Positions 1 through 11,457 are shown, numbered from the stretch's first letter. The stretch: 64,000 bases of DNA from Thermococcus sp. JdFR-02 (GCA_002009975.1 MTLP01000009.1:62001-126000), one strand, 5' to 3'. Notes: generated by a model from the sequence alone, not told the origin. A program made the numbers and translations.

Positions 1-1319
<1,319 letters not shown>

Positions 1320-1430
1320 CCTTACTCCCCCAAAAATAATACTCTCTCCCGCTTTTTATACTTTTGTGCTATTGCAGAAAGAAAACTACATGAGTTGTTA
1401 ATGAGATTAAAATTAAAAATAAAGAAAAAA

Positions 1431-1793
1431 TCACTCGCGGTATTCTTTTAAGATTTCAAGTATCTTCTCCGCTTCTTCTTTTGTAGGCATGTGAACTTCT
1501 TTGGCAAATATAACCCTAATATCAAAGTAGTCCTCAGGCATTATGTCAATAATCTTTGTCGCAAGTTTTTCATTCATCCATTCAAAGCTTTCAATGAGCT
1601 TTTGTTTCAGTTCACTCGCTTGTTCTGCCTTTATCTTTGCAAATTTCTCTGCATGCTCCAAGCTAACTCTTGCCTCATAGAACATTGGTTCGTCAGGGTT
1701 AATCTCTACACCTTCCTCTCTACGCTTTAATAAAATCTCTTTAGCCTCTGCGATGGTAATATAACGCTCTTTAAGTTTTTTTCTCCCTATCAT
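1431..1793 (-). CDS. rpoF: DNA-directed RNA polymerase subunit Rpo4 (RpoF, Rpb4 homologue)
   Basis: A 120-residue archaeal homologue of eukaryotic Rpb4. With Rpo7 it forms the stalk of RNA polymerase, which helps open-complex formation and binds nascent RNA. The sequence has the small Rpb4 layout: an acidic/basic helical N-terminus (IGRKKLKERYITIAEAKEIL), then a C-terminal HRDC-like helical region ending KILEILKEYRE. It starts 6 nt after the L21e stop, so it is co-transcribed with rpl21e. The length is typical of the family. Confidence 0.92.
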   Translation of the reverse strand: MIGRKKLKERYITIAEAKEILLKRREEGVEINPDEPMFYEARVSLEHAEKFAKIKAEQASELKQKLIESFEWMNEKLATKIIDIMPEDYFDIRVIFAKEVHMPTKEEAEKILEILKEYRE

Positions 1794-1799
1794 CTTACT

Positions 1800-2093
1800 T
1801 CACTTTTGAGGTCTTAAATGGACGGGGTGAATAAAGAAGGTTTTAACCTTCCCACCATCAGTTATTTGGACAACGTAGGCATCTCCTCTCTTACCTATAA
1901 CTGTTCCTGTTCTTCCGTGAAATCTTGGGTCTGGCATTCCTTTGTGGTAGCTTGGTTCAATGACTATGTGGACCCTTTGTCCAACTTCAAACTCTTGTAA
2001 GAATCTTGTTAGTGAAGGTAATCCTCTTTTTCTTGGGCTCTTACTAAGCTTCCCTCTTGTTTTCCTCCTTATTGTGTGGGCTTTCTGAACCAT
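1800..2093 (-). CDS. rpl21e: 50S ribosomal protein L21e
   Basis: A 97-residue archaeal/eukaryotic-type large-subunit protein, clear from the start [17 protein letters not shown] and the SH3-like segment with [19 protein letters not shown] and the terminal [10 protein letters not shown]. The ATG at 2093 is chosen over the upstream GTG at 2099 because GAGGTG lies 7 nt before it. About 50 bp of its 5' end overlap the 3' end of pus10 in another frame, so the ribosome binding site and first codons lie inside pus10. Translational coupling is likely. Confidence 0.95.
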   Translation of the reverse strand: MVQKAHTIRRKTRGKLSKSPRKRGLPSLTRFLQEFEVGQRVHIVIEPSYHKGMPDPRFHGRTGTVIGKRGDAYVVQITDGGKVKTFFIHPVHLRPQK

Positions 2094-3264
2094 TTTCACT
2101 CACCTCAATATTTATAACATCTAAAGCTTTGCAAACTGCATTTTTATTTAATATTTCTGACACGGATGGGGTTGTTCGCCCCTCATCACCAGATATGAGT
2201 TCTTTTATATACAATCCGCCGTCACAAAATATTCTTAGCTTAAAGTGTTTGTCATCAATCACTTCACCACTCACTTTATAAACTTTTCTAACTCTAATTA
2301 TATCGCTTCTTTTCCTTAAAACCCTTAAGGGTGTTCTCTGATGTATTGTGGCATTGGTAAGCTTTTCAACAACTTTAATTACATCGCATTCCCTTATTCC
2401 CTCTTTAACATAAATCAATGCTTCATACTCTTTTTTGTGATTCTCTGTAAGTACCTTCTCCATTCTCTTTCTATTGGTAAAACGCAAATTTAAAACTTCA
2501 ACTTTTCCGCTTTTGTTAATTTCCTCTGCAATCTCATTTAAGTTTATCTTTCTGATTTTTGGATTCTTGATCTCAACAATAAAGGGTCTTCCATTGCCAA
2601 GCATTCTAACGTCTATATCCTCTCTACCAGCACCATGAAAAACTGCTTTTCCTTTAGCTGTTCTTGAGAAAGGCTTGCATATTATAGATGCAACGCTCTC
2701 ATCATATCCCCTTAGAGGTGTTTGAGGAAGTCCCCTAATGAGCTTTCTGTATCTTCCGTAAACATAGAGAGGGTTTATTTGGATATTAATTTTCTCGGTT
2801 ATAGGATCAATTATAAACACAACATCTGGATTTTTCTTCTCCACCAGTTTTTGGAAAAAGACCTCCAAAATTTTTCCAACTTCCCTATTAAATTCCCTAT
2901 TTATTGGTTCTGCATGGCTTAGCTCAAACTTCTCAATTATCTCCCTTTCTCTCTGCATTATCTCATCGGGAAAAGAGGAGCCAACTAAAAAGGTATCAAA
3001 TTGGATTTTAAGTTTTGAAGCTTTATCATAACATAGCCTTGCAAAGTATTCAACTCTTTTTAAAACTCCACCGCAAAGCTCGCATTTCTCTGGTTCTTTA
3101 AAAGGTTCTTTCCCTTTAGCCTCTCTTTCCATGTTAAGCACTAGGCGAATTGACTTCCCTCTAATATGATTTTCACCTTTTCCTAACAATCCAAACATTC
3201 TCCCTAAACAGTTATTGCAGAGGCTATATTCTTCAAGTATCTTCTCGGCTTTTTCTATGATCAT
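2044..3264 (-). CDS. pus10: tRNA pseudouridine synthase Pus10
   Basis: The archaeal enzyme makes pseudouridine 55 (and often 54) in the T-arm of tRNA. About 406 residues. The N-terminal THUMP-containing region begins with a zinc-type pair of CxxC motifs ([10 protein letters not shown] and CELCGG). The catalytic domain has the Pus10 signature [17 protein letters not shown] with its nucleophilic Asp, and a later [11 protein letters not shown] motif. The ATG at 3264 has AGGTGA about 5 nt upstream, better than the GTG at 3273. It heads the minus-strand operon and is transcribed away from the HTH/Zn-ribbon gene. Confidence 0.93.
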   Translation of the reverse strand: MIIEKAEKILEEYSLCNNCLGRMFGLLGKGENHIRGKSIRLVLNMEREAKGKEPFKEPEKCELCGGVLKRVEYFARLCYDKASKLKIQFDTFLVGSSFPDEIMQREREIIEKFELSHAEPINREFNREVGKILEVFFQKLVEKKNPDVVFIIDPITEKINIQINPLYVYGRYRKLIRGLPQTPLRGYDESVASIICKPFSRTAKGKAVFHGAGREDIDVRMLGNGRPFIVEIKNPKIRKINLNEIAEEINKSGKVEVLNLRFTNRKRMEKVLTENHKKEYEALIYVKEGIRECDVIKVVEKLTNATIHQRTPLRVLRKRSDIIRVRKVYKVSGEVIDDKHFKLRIFCDGGLYIKELISGDEGRTTPSVSEILNKNAVCKALDVINIEVSENGSESPHNKEENKREA

Positions 3265-3332
3265 AACTCTCACCTGTTATTGTAACAATCTTAACCTTAA
3301 GCTTTATATCTTGATCAGGTAAATTAGCTTTG

Positions 3333-3623
3333 ATGCCCATGATGAGTCGAAGGCAGAAAATAATAAAGCTTTTGGAGGAGAGGGATTTCAGTGTAAGTGA
3401 GTTGTCATTGCTGTTGGAAGTTAGGGATAAGAGGGTCATTCTTGAAGATTTGAAGCGTATAGCTAAGAGTTTAAAGCATGAAGGGAAAGTTTTACTAATT
3501 CAACCAGCTGTTTGTAGAAAATGTGGATTTGTGTTTAGGGCTGAAATAAATATTCCCTCTAAATGTCCTCGCTGTAAAACCCAATGGATTGAAGAGCCGA
3601 GATTTAGGATTGAACTGAGGTGA
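3333..3623 (+). CDS. Predicted transcriptional regulator, HTH fused to Zn-ribbon
   Basis: A protein of about 96 residues. The N-terminal winged-helix-like domain (RRQKIIKLLEERDFSVSELS) is followed by a zinc ribbon with two CxxC pairs, CRKCGF and CPRCKT. This matches the archaeal family of predicted regulators with HTH plus Zn-ribbon (COG3357-like). A TATA-like CTTTATAT at about 3302 lies about 30 nt before the ATG codons at 3333/3339/3342, so the mRNA may be leaderless and the exact start is uncertain. It precedes gatD by 4 nt and is probably in its operon. Its targets are unknown. Confidence 0.8.
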   Translation: MPMMSRRQKIIKLLEERDFSVSELSLLLEVRDKRVILEDLKRIAKSLKHEGKVLLIQPAVCRKCGFVFRAEINIPSKCPRCKTQWIEEPRFRIELR

Positions 3624-3627
3624 TAGC

Positions 3628-4941
3628 ATGAGGAAAATTGAGCAATTTATGAAAGAGAAGAACCTGAATATTGGAGATTACGTTGAAGTTGTTGAAAAGG
3701 AAAATGACCATCACATAGCTTATAGAGGTCTTGTAATGCCACCATATGAGCTTTCAGAGGGAGATACACTAACCCTAAAGCTTGATAATGGATATAACAT
3801 TGGTATCTTAGTTGATCAAATTGTTGAAATTAGGATTCTTGAAAAAGCAAAACCAAAGGAAGTTAAAGAGTTCAAAGAGATAATTCAGAAGAAGGAGAAT
3901 CTCCCAGATGTCACTATTTTAGGGACTGGGGGAACAATAGCTTCAAAAATAGATTACAAAACTGGTGCAGTTCATCCAGCTTTCACAGCTGAAGAATTAG
4001 CTTTAGCAGTTCCAGAAATCTTTGAGATAGCTAACATAACTCCAAAAATGATATTAAACATTTTTAGCGAAGATATGAAGCCGGAGTACTGGGTTAAGAT
4101 AGCTCATGAGGTTGCAAAAGCCTTGAATAATGGTGAAGAGGGTGTTGTTGTTGGGCATGGAACGGATACGATGGGATATACAGCGGCAGCATTGAGTTTT
4201 ATGCTTAAAGATTTAGGAAAGCCTGTAATTTTGGTTGGTTCACAGAGGAGTAGTGATAGACCAAGTAGCGATGCTGCTATGAACCTAATATGTTCAGTGA
4301 GAATGGCAACTGCAGATTTTGGAGAAGTTAGTGTAGTTATGCATGGAGAGACGGGTGATACTTATTGTCTAGCCCATAGGGGAACGAAAGTTAGAAAGAT
4401 GCACACTTCTAGGAGAGATGCCTTTAGAAGTATAAACGATATTCCAATAGCTAAAATTTGGTTAGATGGGAGAATTGAGTTCTTGAGGGGAGATTATAGG
4501 AAAAGGCAAGAGAGTGAAGTTTGGGTCGACGATAAGATAGAAGAAAAAGTAGCATTAGTTAAAGTCTTTCCAGGAATGAATAGTGAAATAATAGACTTCT
4601 TTGTTGATAAAGGCTACAAGGGCATAGTTTTGGAGGGAACAGGTTTAGGACATACACCAACTTACATAATTAACTCAATAAAGAGAGCTACTGAAGAAGG
4701 AGTAGCAGTTTGTATGACGAGTCAATGTCTAAATGGTAGGGTTAACTTGTACGTCTATTCAACAGGGAGAAAATTGCTTAAAGCGGGTGTTATTCCTTGT
4801 GAAGACATGCTTCCAGAAACTGCTTACGTTAAGCTGATGTGGGTTTTGGGACACACAAAGGACTTAAAGGAAGTCAAAAAGCTCATGCTAACAAACTTTG
4901 CTGGAGAAATAACTCCTTACACAAAGTATAACGTTTATTGA
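3628..4941 (+). CDS. gatD: Glutamyl-tRNA(Gln) amidotransferase subunit D
   Basis: The asparaginase-like subunit of archaeal GatDE. It releases ammonia from Asn/Gln for conversion of Glu-tRNA(Gln) to Gln-tRNA(Gln). The 437-residue protein has an N-terminal SH3-like/AnsA-like domain, then the L-asparaginase core with [20 protein letters not shown] (first catalytic Thr) and [18 protein letters not shown] (second Thr/Asp). The ATG at 3628 has GAGGTGAT 6 nt upstream. gatE follows immediately. Archaea of this group normally lack GlnRS, so the pair should be essential. Confidence 0.97.
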   Translation: MRKIEQFMKEKNLNIGDYVEVVEKENDHHIAYRGLVMPPYELSEGDTLTLKLDNGYNIGILVDQIVEIRILEKAKPKEVKEFKEIIQKKENLPDVTILGTGGTIASKIDYKTGAVHPAFTAEELALAVPEIFEIANITPKMILNIFSEDMKPEYWVKIAHEVAKALNNGEEGVVVGHGTDTMGYTAAALSFMLKDLGKPVILVGSQRSSDRPSSDAAMNLICSVRMATADFGEVSVVMHGETGDTYCLAHRGTKVRKMHTSRRDAFRSINDIPIAKIWLDGRIEFLRGDYRKRQESEVWVDDKIEEKVALVKVFPGMNSEIIDFFVDKGYKGIVLEGTGLGHTPTYIINSIKRATEEGVAVCMTSQCLNGRVNLYVYSTGRKLLKAGVIPCEDMLPETAYVKLMWVLGHTKDLKEVKKLMLTNFAGEITPYTKYNVY

Positions 4942-4951
4942 GGTGAGGATG

Positions 4952-6835
4952 ATGAAGCTTGATTATCAGGAATTGGGCTTAAAGGTTGGTTTAGAAATTC
5001 ATCGTCAATTGGACACAAAAAAGTTATTTTCACGGGTTCCAAGTGAGTTAGTTGATGACGTTGACTTTACTTTTCAGAGGAGACTTAGACCAACTATGAG
5101 CGAACTTGGGGAGATTGATCAAGCAGCTTTAGAGGAATTCAAAAAGGGAAGGACCTTTGTTTATGAAGGGAATTTCAAATTAAGTGATTTAGTTTATATG
5201 GATGAAGAACCTCCACATCTTCCAGATAGAGAAGCATTGGAAGTTGCTTTGCAGATAGCTTATCTCCTAAATGCTATCCCTGTCGATGAAGTCCATTTCA
5301 TGCGTAAAATAGTCATTGATGGTTCAAACGTCTCTGGTTTCCAAAGAACAGCTATAATAGCAATGAATGGAAAAGTCCGCACACCTTGGGGTGATGTTGG
5401 AATACCAACCATCTGTTTGGAGGAAGATGCTGCAAGGATTGTTGAGAGGAAAGATAAGAAGGTTATCTATAGAATTGACCGCTTGGGGATTCCTCTAATA
5501 GAAATTGCAACTACTCCCGATATTCATCACCCAGAACAAGCAAAGGTTGTTGCTAAATTTATTGGAGATGCTCTAAGAGCAACGCGTAAGGTTAAGAGGG
5601 GTTTGGGAACGATTAGGCAAGACTTAAACGTGTCAATTAAAGGCGGAGCAAGAATTGAGATAAAGGGAGTTCAAGAATTGGACATGATTCCCATAATAAT
5701 TGAACGCGAGGTTATAAGACAAATAAACTTGCTTAAAATTAGAGATGAGCTTAGAAAGAGGGGAGTAAAGGAAGAGGAACTTAGAGAGGAATTTTATGAC
5801 GTAACTGATATCTTCCAAAACACGAGTTCGAAGATTATTGCCGGTGCTATAAAGAAGGGTGGAAAGGTCTTAGCGATTAAATTGCCTAAGTTTAGAGGCT
5901 TAATAGGTTTTGAAATCCAGCCTGGAAGAAGATTGGGAACAGAAATGGCAGACAGAGCAAAGAAATATGTTAAAGGCATCTTCCATATTGATGAGTTGCC
6001 AAATTATGGAATTTCTCAAGAGGAAGTTGATGCCGTTAGTGAAAAGCTTAATTTAGGCGAAGAGGATGCATTTGTCTTAGTTGCAGCTAAGGAGGAAACC
6101 GCAAAGAAAGCTCTTAGGGAAGTTCTTCAAAGGGCAGAGGAAGCTTTATATGGAGTTCCAGAGGAAACAAGAAGAGCTTTACCTGATGGGAACACTCAAT
6201 ACATGAGACCATTGCCGGGAAAAGCAAGGATGTATCCAGAAACGGATATTCCTCCGATTTTATTAACACAAGAGCTTAAAGAGAAAATCTTGACTAATTT
6301 GCCTGAACTGCCCCAACAAAGAGCCGAAAGAATAGTCAAGCAATACAAATTAGATAAGAGCTTAGCTCAAACATTGGTAGATGAAGAAAAAGATGAACTG
6401 TTTGAGGAACTTGTTAAACTGGGAGTAAAGCCCTCAATCGTGGCATCAACACTTGTAGGATTGCTCAAGGGACTAAAATCTGAAGTTCCAGTAGAAAACA
6501 TAACTGAGAATCACATAAGAGAAGCTTTTAAACTTTTGGCTCAAAACAAGATTGCAAAAGAAGCTTTTGAGGAAATATTTAAAGAATTGGCTTTACATCC
6601 AGAAAAGAGCGCTTTACAAGTTGCAGAAGAGAAGGGGTTAACGCTCTTGAGTGAGGAAGAAGTTGAGAAGATTATTGAGGAGATAGTACAGCAGAACATT
6701 GAGGTTGTTAAAGCCAAAGGAATGGGTGCAATGGGTTTGATAATGGGAAGAGCAATGGCAAAGCTTAGAGGAAAAGCAGATGGAAAGTTGGTGAATCAAA
6801 TCGTTAGGAAAAAGATTCAAGAGCTCTCTTCTTAA
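4952..6835 (+). CDS. gatE: Glutamyl-tRNA(Gln) amidotransferase subunit E
   Basis: The tRNA-binding and kinase/transamidase partner of GatD. About 627 residues. Family features: [19 protein letters not shown] at the start, an Asp-rich cradle domain with an AspRS-like insertion (from about residue 280), and a YqeY-like C-terminal tail ending with [17 protein letters not shown]. Three starts lie close together (GTG 4943, ATG 4949, ATG 4952). The site GAGGTG at 4940-4945 gives the best spacing (6 nt) for 4952. It is adjacent to gatD as in other euryarchaea. Confidence 0.96.
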   Translation: MKLDYQELGLKVGLEIHRQLDTKKLFSRVPSELVDDVDFTFQRRLRPTMSELGEIDQAALEEFKKGRTFVYEGNFKLSDLVYMDEEPPHLPDREALEVALQIAYLLNAIPVDEVHFMRKIVIDGSNVSGFQRTAIIAMNGKVRTPWGDVGIPTICLEEDAARIVERKDKKVIYRIDRLGIPLIEIATTPDIHHPEQAKVVAKFIGDALRATRKVKRGLGTIRQDLNVSIKGGARIEIKGVQELDMIPIIIEREVIRQINLLKIRDELRKRGVKEEELREEFYDVTDIFQNTSSKIIAGAIKKGGKVLAIKLPKFRGLIGFEIQPGRRLGTEMADRAKKYVKGIFHIDELPNYGISQEEVDAVSEKLNLGEEDAFVLVAAKEETAKKALREVLQRAEEALYGVPEETRRALPDGNTQYMRPLPGKARMYPETDIPPILLTQELKEKILTNLPELPQQRAERIVKQYKLDKSLAQTLVDEEKDELFEELVKLGVKPSIVASTLVGLLKGLKSEVPVENITENHIREAFKLLAQNKIAKEAFEEIFKELALHPEKSALQVAEEKGLTLLSEEEVEKIIEEIVQQNIEVVKAKGMGAMGLIMGRAMAKLRGKADGKLVNQIVRKKIQELSS

Positions 6836-6896
6836 TTTCTCTTTTCGATAAATTTTTAAGTACTTTCTTGATAGGTAATTTTGTTGTGGTGATTTT

Positions 6897-7517
6897 ATGA
6901 GAATTCAGCTTCCTCCAGGCATATTCATCCGTTACAGAATCCCTAAGAAACCAGAGTCAAAAAAGATCAAGGAAAAGAAAAAAGAGCCTAAGTTAGTCTA
7001 TGTTCTCATTAAGATCAAAGAGAACAAACCGATAAGCGAGGAGGCAAAGAGAATTGAAGAATTCTTAAAGGAAAGAAATCTTCCTTTTGCTAGAATAATT
7101 AATTCTGACGAGTTTACTTTAATGATAAATGTGAAAAAGCTTTTTGAAAAAACTTCCCGTGTTTATATCATAGAATTGAATGATGGGATAAGCAGATGGT
7201 TTTATTTGACACCGAGTGAAGAGAGGATTAATTTCGATAAGAAGGATGTTCTTAAGATCTTTATTTTAAAGAAAGAGGATGCCTTAGAGGAAATCCTTAA
7301 AAGAATAGCTTCTGAAAAAATTAAGGGGAAAAGCAAAATTGAGAGAATTCTGGACATAGTTCAGCTAATACTTGGCTTTAGCTTCTTTTGGATCGCTTAT
7401 ATTAGTGAGGAAGGTGTTGGAGAGGCTATAAATTATCTTCCAGCCATCTTTGCACTGATAGCTCTAATTCAAGGATTAAAGAGGGGATATAAAGAAAGGG
7501 AATGGGAGATTGATTAA
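6897..7517 (+). CDS. Hypothetical membrane protein, basic N-terminus, two C-terminal membrane segments
   Basis: A 206-residue protein that I do not recognise. Visible features: a strongly basic linker (KKPESKKIKEKKKEPK) near residues 18-35; a soluble alpha/beta-like region to about residue 140; then two hydrophobic segments (IVQLILGFSFFWIAYI and YLPAIFALIALIQG) and a basic tail. GGTGAT lies just before the ATG. It opens a run of four small membrane-protein genes (6897-8554) with short or overlapping junctions, probably one operon. TATA-like sequence TTTTTAAGT near 6850 could serve as promoter. Confidence 0.6.
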   Translation: MRIQLPPGIFIRYRIPKKPESKKIKEKKKEPKLVYVLIKIKENKPISEEAKRIEEFLKERNLPFARIINSDEFTLMINVKKLFEKTSRVYIIELNDGISRWFYLTPSEERINFDKKDVLKIFILKKEDALEEILKRIASEKIKGKSKIERILDIVQLILGFSFFWIAYISEEGVGEAINYLPAIFALIALIQGLKRGYKEREWEID

Positions 7518-7518
7518 G

Positions 7519-7794
7519 ATGTTTGGTGATATATTCATCCCTATGATTTTCTTGATAGCCCTTATGGCAGTTGCAATACTTCTTGCATTAGCTTTGGAAT
7601 CAAAGGACTGGTGGAAAGTTATCATTATCATTGTTATTGTGTACATATTTCTCAATGCTGAACGCATTAAAGAGTTAGAGATAGTGAAGCAAAGCCCAAT
7701 TCTGTTGATGATCATAGACAAAATCATTGATATTAAGGGTAGAATACTTGACTATTTTGGTTTAATTTTGTACGATTTAGTCAATGCTGGGTGA
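7519..7794 (+). CDS. Hypothetical small membrane protein
   Basis: About 91 residues. Two adjacent hydrophobic stretches (IPMIFLIALMAVAILLALAL and WKVIIIIVIVYIFL) fill the first half; the second half is amphipathic with another weak hydrophobic region near the end. The ATG at 7519 follows the previous stop by 1 nt; a TTG at 7510 would overlap it. Family unknown. It belongs to the four-gene membrane cluster and is probably co-translated with its upstream neighbour. Confidence 0.55.
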   Translation: MFGDIFIPMIFLIALMAVAILLALALESKDWWKVIIIIVIVYIFLNAERIKELEIVKQSPILLMIIDKIIDIKGRILDYFGLILYDLVNAG

Positions 7795-7847
7795 AATAAT
7801 TCTAAACATTGACGTTTAGTATAAAAATTCATATTTGGTGGGGCATA

Positions 7848-8264
7848 ATGATTGAGTTCTATCACCTAAAGGGAGAGTTTAGTCCCTACAAGTTTGAACG
7901 TTTCCTAAGTGACCATAGATACATTTATTGGATAAAAGGAATGAAGAGTGAAATAGTTCATTTAATTGATGACTTTATTGATGACAGATATGAAAATTAT
8001 TTTTATCTTATCGAGCTTGGAGATGATGTTTATTTAATAGCTTCGACTGTTCCAATTCGAGTACCCTTTATTCCTTTTTATGCAAAAAGAAAAATAAAAC
8101 GGAGAAAATTCTTCTTAAAGTTGAGTGTAAGACTTGAGATCAGTACTACTCTAAAAATCCTTTCTGTCATTGGAACTGCTGTTCTTTTATTTGCATATTT
8201 ATATTCTGAATTTGTGCATGTTATATGGAAAAATGTTGACATTTTGATCAATTACCTCTTGTGA
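7848..8264 (+). CDS. Hypothetical membrane-anchored protein
   Basis: About 138 residues, not recognised. The soluble N-terminal part is rich in aromatic and acidic residues (IEFYHLKGEFSPYKFERFLS). A basic patch (KRKIKRRKF) precedes one C-terminal hydrophobic segment (LKILSVIGTAVLLFAYLY). I chose the ATG at 7848 because GGTGGGG is 4-8 nt upstream; an upstream in-frame start at 7809 has no such site. Third gene of the membrane cluster; its stop overlaps the next start (TGATG). Confidence 0.55.
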   Translation: MIEFYHLKGEFSPYKFERFLSDHRYIYWIKGMKSEIVHLIDDFIDDRYENYFYLIELGDDVYLIASTVPIRVPFIPFYAKRKIKRRKFFLKLSVRLEISTTLKILSVIGTAVLLFAYLYSEFVHVIWKNVDILINYLL

Positions 8265-8554
8265 TGTTTTTTAATAAGCTTACTAAAGAACTTGGATGGG
8301 ATGATGTAGAAGCTCAGAGGGTTCATAATAGGTTAATAGTGAAAAAGAAAAGACGAGTTAATATAAAACTTCCTGAACATGTAAAAATCTTGGTAATTGG
8401 TGGTATTGTTACCTACTTGTTATATTCTTTCCAAAGAATGCCTAAAGAAGAAAGATATCCAATTATTGGGGCTTTATTACTGTTAACAATAATCACATCT
8501 CCTATTTGGCTAACAATCATCTGGTGGAAGATAAGGATAGAGGGTCAGCAATAA
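8264..8554 (+). CDS. Hypothetical small membrane protein
   Basis: About 96 residues. A polar, basic N-terminus (WDDVEAQRVHNRLIVKKKRR) is followed by two hydrophobic segments (VKILVIGGIVTYLLYSF and IIGALLLLTIITSPIWLTI). The ATG at 8264 overlaps the stop of the preceding gene, a typical translational-coupling junction. No family recognised. Last gene of the four-gene membrane cluster. Confidence 0.55.
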   Translation: MFFNKLTKELGWDDVEAQRVHNRLIVKKKRRVNIKLPEHVKILVIGGIVTYLLYSFQRMPKEERYPIIGALLLLTIITSPIWLTIIWWKIRIEGQQ

Positions 8555-8774
8555 TTAGGTAATGTTGTTCACAAAATTAGAAACGATACGATATAATAAA
8601 AACACTTTAGGAAATTTTGGGAAGCTTTGAGTATGTTATGCTACTTTTGGTAATTGCACTCTTCTAATTTCTTCAATTAAAGGGTGTATTAGGTTATAAA
8701 TTCAGTGATTTCAGTTGTCTTAGTTTCTGGGTAGCTAAGAAAAGAAGTAGAGGGAAATATGAAAAGCGTGTAAA
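8555..8774. other. Convergent intergenic region, nothing recognised
   Basis: About 220 bp of AT-rich sequence between the convergent membrane cluster and HMG-CoA reductase. I looked on both strands for C/D box pairs, tRNA-like folds and ORFs with ribosome binding sites. I saw only isolated CTGA motifs on the minus strand (near 8700-8720) without a C box partner. It probably holds the 3' ends of both transcripts. Confidence 0.5.
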
Positions 8775-10010
8775 CTAGCGTCCAAGTTCTTTGTGAGCTT
8801 TAGCTAGATGTTTTGCTGCTATTGCTGCTAAAAGTGAAAGTTCTCCCGCTAGAACAGCACCAGCTACAATTTCAGCAAACTTTTTAGCATTTGCTCCTGG
8901 AGGATTGCCACCACCAGCAACTCCCATTATTTGTAGTGCTTCCCTTTGCGTAGGTACTCTTGTTCCACCACCGACTGTTCCAATCTCCAAGCTTGGCATT
9001 GTAATACTAATGTATAAATCTCCATTTTCCGTGACTTCTGCTAAGGTTATGCCATGAGAACCTTCTGTTATTTGGGCTTCATCTTGTCCAGTTGCTAAGA
9101 ATATTGCGCCAATTATGTTCCCGAAGTGTGCATTAAACCCATAAGAGCCAGCTTGCGCTGAACCAATTAAGTTTTTCCTATAATTAACTTCTGCTATTAA
9201 TTCTGGAGTTGTTTTGAGTTTCTTTTCAATTATCTCTCTTGGTATTATTGCCTCAGCTATTACTGTCTTTCCTCTCCCATTTATGAAGTTTATAGCGCTT
9301 GGTTTCTTATCAACACACAAATTACCAGAAAGTGCGAGATATCTCACATCTGAAAACTTCTTCTCAATTACTTTCATAATTTCCTCACTTGCTATTGTTA
9401 CCATGTTCATGCCCATTGCATCGCCTGTCTCAAATTCAAACCTCAAATATAGATTATTTCCGACAATGTAAGCTCTTACCCCCTTAAGCTTTCCATGCCT
9501 CGTTACCTTTGAAACGGCTTCTCTTTGCAGGTAGTCAATGTTTTCTTCTACCCATTTAGCGACTTCCCTTGCTCTTCTCGCGTCTGGGCATTTTAATAAA
9601 GGTGCTCTAGTCATTTTATCATCAATGATTGTAGTATAAACTCCTCCTGCGGCTGTTAAGGCGGAACATCCTCTATTAACACTTGCGACTAATGCTCCTT
9701 CAGTTGTTGCTAAAGGGATATAAAATTCGCCTTTAGCGTATTCGCCATTGATCTTTAAGGGACCAGCAACTCCCATTGGTATCTGAACAACTCCAATCAT
9801 GTTTTCAATGTTTTTACCAATTACTTGATTCGGATCAATAGAATAGTGACCTATATTTTCAAGTTTTATCCCAAACTTCTTTTCGAGGGCTTTTCTTCTT
9901 ATCTCGGTTGCGAGTTTTTTGTCTCCGTTGGTGTATTTCTCGACTTGATACAGTTTTATTTCTCCGCTGGCAACTTTTTCTATTAACTCCTCTAAATTCA
10001 CCCTACTCAC
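8775..10010 (-). CDS. hmgA: 3-hydroxy-3-methylglutaryl-CoA reductase (class I, NADPH)
   Basis: Committed step of the mevalonate pathway, HMG-CoA to mevalonate, here for archaeal lipid isoprenoids. The 411-residue protein matches the class I archaeal enzyme: IGVVQIPMGVAGPLKI, catalytic Glu in TTEGALVASVNRG, cofactor motif GDAMGMNM, Asp in TGQDEAQ, and C-terminal catalytic His in LAKAHKELGR. No membrane domain, as expected for archaea. Stand-alone gene with the MinD-like gene upstream on the same strand. It works in the same route as the phosphomevalonate dehydratase genes at 36047-37616. Confidence 0.97.
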   Translation of the reverse strand: MSRVNLEELIEKVASGEIKLYQVEKYTNGDKKLATEIRRKALEKKFGIKLENIGHYSIDPNQVIGKNIENMIGVVQIPMGVAGPLKINGEYAKGEFYIPLATTEGALVASVNRGCSALTAAGGVYTTIIDDKMTRAPLLKCPDARRAREVAKWVEENIDYLQREAVSKVTRHGKLKGVRAYIVGNNLYLRFEFETGDAMGMNMVTIASEEIMKVIEKKFSDVRYLALSGNLCVDKKPSAINFINGRGKTVIAEAIIPREIIEKKLKTTPELIAEVNYRKNLIGSAQAGSYGFNAHFGNIIGAIFLATGQDEAQITEGSHGITLAEVTENGDLYISITMPSLEIGTVGGGTRVPTQREALQIMGVAGGGNPPGANAKKFAEIVAGAVLAGELSLLAAIAAKHLAKAHKELGR

Positions 10011-10043
10011 CTCTTGCTAAAAGATGGAAAGCAGTTTTTAAGT

Positions 10044-10796
10044 TTATCTTACTTCCTCAAACATCCATTCTCTTACCAATTCCCCACTTTCCTTTAAAGA
10101 GATAGCGGCATCGCTTTTTGGCTTATATACAAGAATTGGAATGCCAACGTTCACAGATTCTGGAACACTTTCATCAAAAGGTATGGCACCGAGAACAGAA
10201 ACTCCAACTTCTGTTTCCAAAACATCAATGATTTTATTCACAACATCTTGAGATTCTCTAACTTTGTTCAGAATAACGCCAACTTTTAGCCCGTACTCAT
10301 CTCCAAGGGCTTTTAGTTTTTCTACCTCATTTTCTACCATAACTTCAAAAGAATAGATTGGAGAACGCTCTATTTCAACAATTATCAACTGATAATCAGC
10401 AACTTCAAAAGTTGGTAATGTATCAAAAGGTATTCCAGTAGGAGAGTCCACAAAAACAAGACCGAATTTGTATTTCATCTGCTCAACTATATCTCTCAAT
10501 CTCTTAGCAGAGATTCCCAAAACGTCCTGAAGATTTGCACTGCCGGGCATTACATAAACTCCAGTTTGTGGATGTTTGTATATTGCCCATTCTGGATCAA
10601 TGTTTGGGTCTTTGATTACCGAGTGCACGGTGTATTTAACATTCTCAAGGGCAAAGTGAAAGCCTAAATTCGGCAGATATAAATCACCATCTATGGCTAA
10701 AACACCATATCCCTTTTGGGCAAAATAAGTGCTGAGATTAGACGTCATTGTGGTCTTACCAGCTCCGCCCCTTCCTGTGACGATTATAACAGTCAT
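10044..10796 (-). CDS. MinD/ParA-like P-loop ATPase
   Basis: A 250-residue deviant Walker A ATPase: TGRGGAGKTTMTSNLSTYFA at residues 7-26, then DGDLYLPNLGFHFAL (A' Asp) and LVFVDSPTGIPF (Walker B). Archaeal MinD paralogues take part in spatial organisation, often of chemosensory arrays or archaella, and are not restricted to division. A TATA-like TTTATAGG lies about 20 nt before the ATG (10812-10822) and no ribosome binding site is at normal spacing, so the mRNA may be leaderless. No min/par partner is adjacent; the specific function is unresolved. Confidence 0.85.
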   Translation of the reverse strand: MTVIIVTGRGGAGKTTMTSNLSTYFAQKGYGVLAIDGDLYLPNLGFHFALENVKYTVHSVIKDPNIDPEWAIYKHPQTGVYVMPGSANLQDVLGISAKRLRDIVEQMKYKFGLVFVDSPTGIPFDTLPTFEVADYQLIIVEIERSPIYSFEVMVENEVEKLKALGDEYGLKVGVILNKVRESQDVVNKIIDVLETEVGVSVLGAIPFDESVPESVNVGIPILVYKPKSDAAISLKESGELVREWMFEEVR

Positions 10797-10958
10797 AGAG
10801 AGTACACACTCCTATAAATGGTAGCCATTAATTAGCATTAAAGCCAGTATAGTTAAATTTTATTAAGCTCAAAATATAAGGTTTTCTGAGAATGAAATAA
10901 AAACTAGAAAAGCGAATAAAATAAGTAAAGTTCAAATAGAGCATTGAAATTTGATCGG

Positions 10959-11219
10959 TCATCCAATAATTTCTCCAAAGGCAAATTTCCTTTTAACTGA
11001 GTTAATTACGATTTCTACTTCATCCCCCACCTTTGTGTTGGGAACGAAAATCACGAAACCCTTTATTCTAGCTATTCCATCTCCACCTTTACCAATACTC
11101 TCAATTTTTACCTTGTACCTTTCTCCAACCTTAACGGGAGGTTGTGGACCACGCATGGGCTTTCTTGCCCTTCCTTCAGGTCTTCTTCCACCAAATTTCT
11201 TATCTTCCAATTTAGACAC
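10959..11219 (-). CDS. TRAM domain protein, putative RNA chaperone
   Basis: About 86 residues. An RG-rich basic N-terminus ([16 protein letters not shown]) precedes a full TRAM beta-barrel: [40 protein letters not shown], and a terminal KFAFGEIIG. Stand-alone TRAM proteins in Euryarchaeota bind RNA and act as cold-shock-like RNA chaperones. The start is one of two adjacent GTG codons (11222 or 11219); I favour 11219 because GGTGG overlaps upstream. Promoter not identified. Confidence 0.88.
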   Translation of the reverse strand: MSKLEDKKFGGRRPEGRARKPMRGPQPPVKVGERYKVKIESIGKGGDGIARIKGFVIFVPNTKVGDEVEIVINSVKRKFAFGEIIG

Positions 11220-11457
11220 CACCAGGCAAATGTATGCAATTTAAACCTAATTGTGAGGATATATAAATTTTTTGGTGTATCTTTATGTTTTTCAAAATTT
11301 TTGTTGCTAAATTTTAAAGGATTAGTAGATAAAATTTACAAAACTTTTAAAGTAGAAACTTGAATTTTCAATAATAGCTTAGCATTTTTGGTTTACAATT
11401 GTCTACATCCAAAGGGTTATATCCCTCTAAAGAGCTATTGAATTTTAGGTGGTAATT

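Noticed and set aside
8690-8725. Two CTGA motifs on the minus strand upstream of the membrane cluster end
   Set aside because: No C or C' box at the right distance, so not called a guide RNA.
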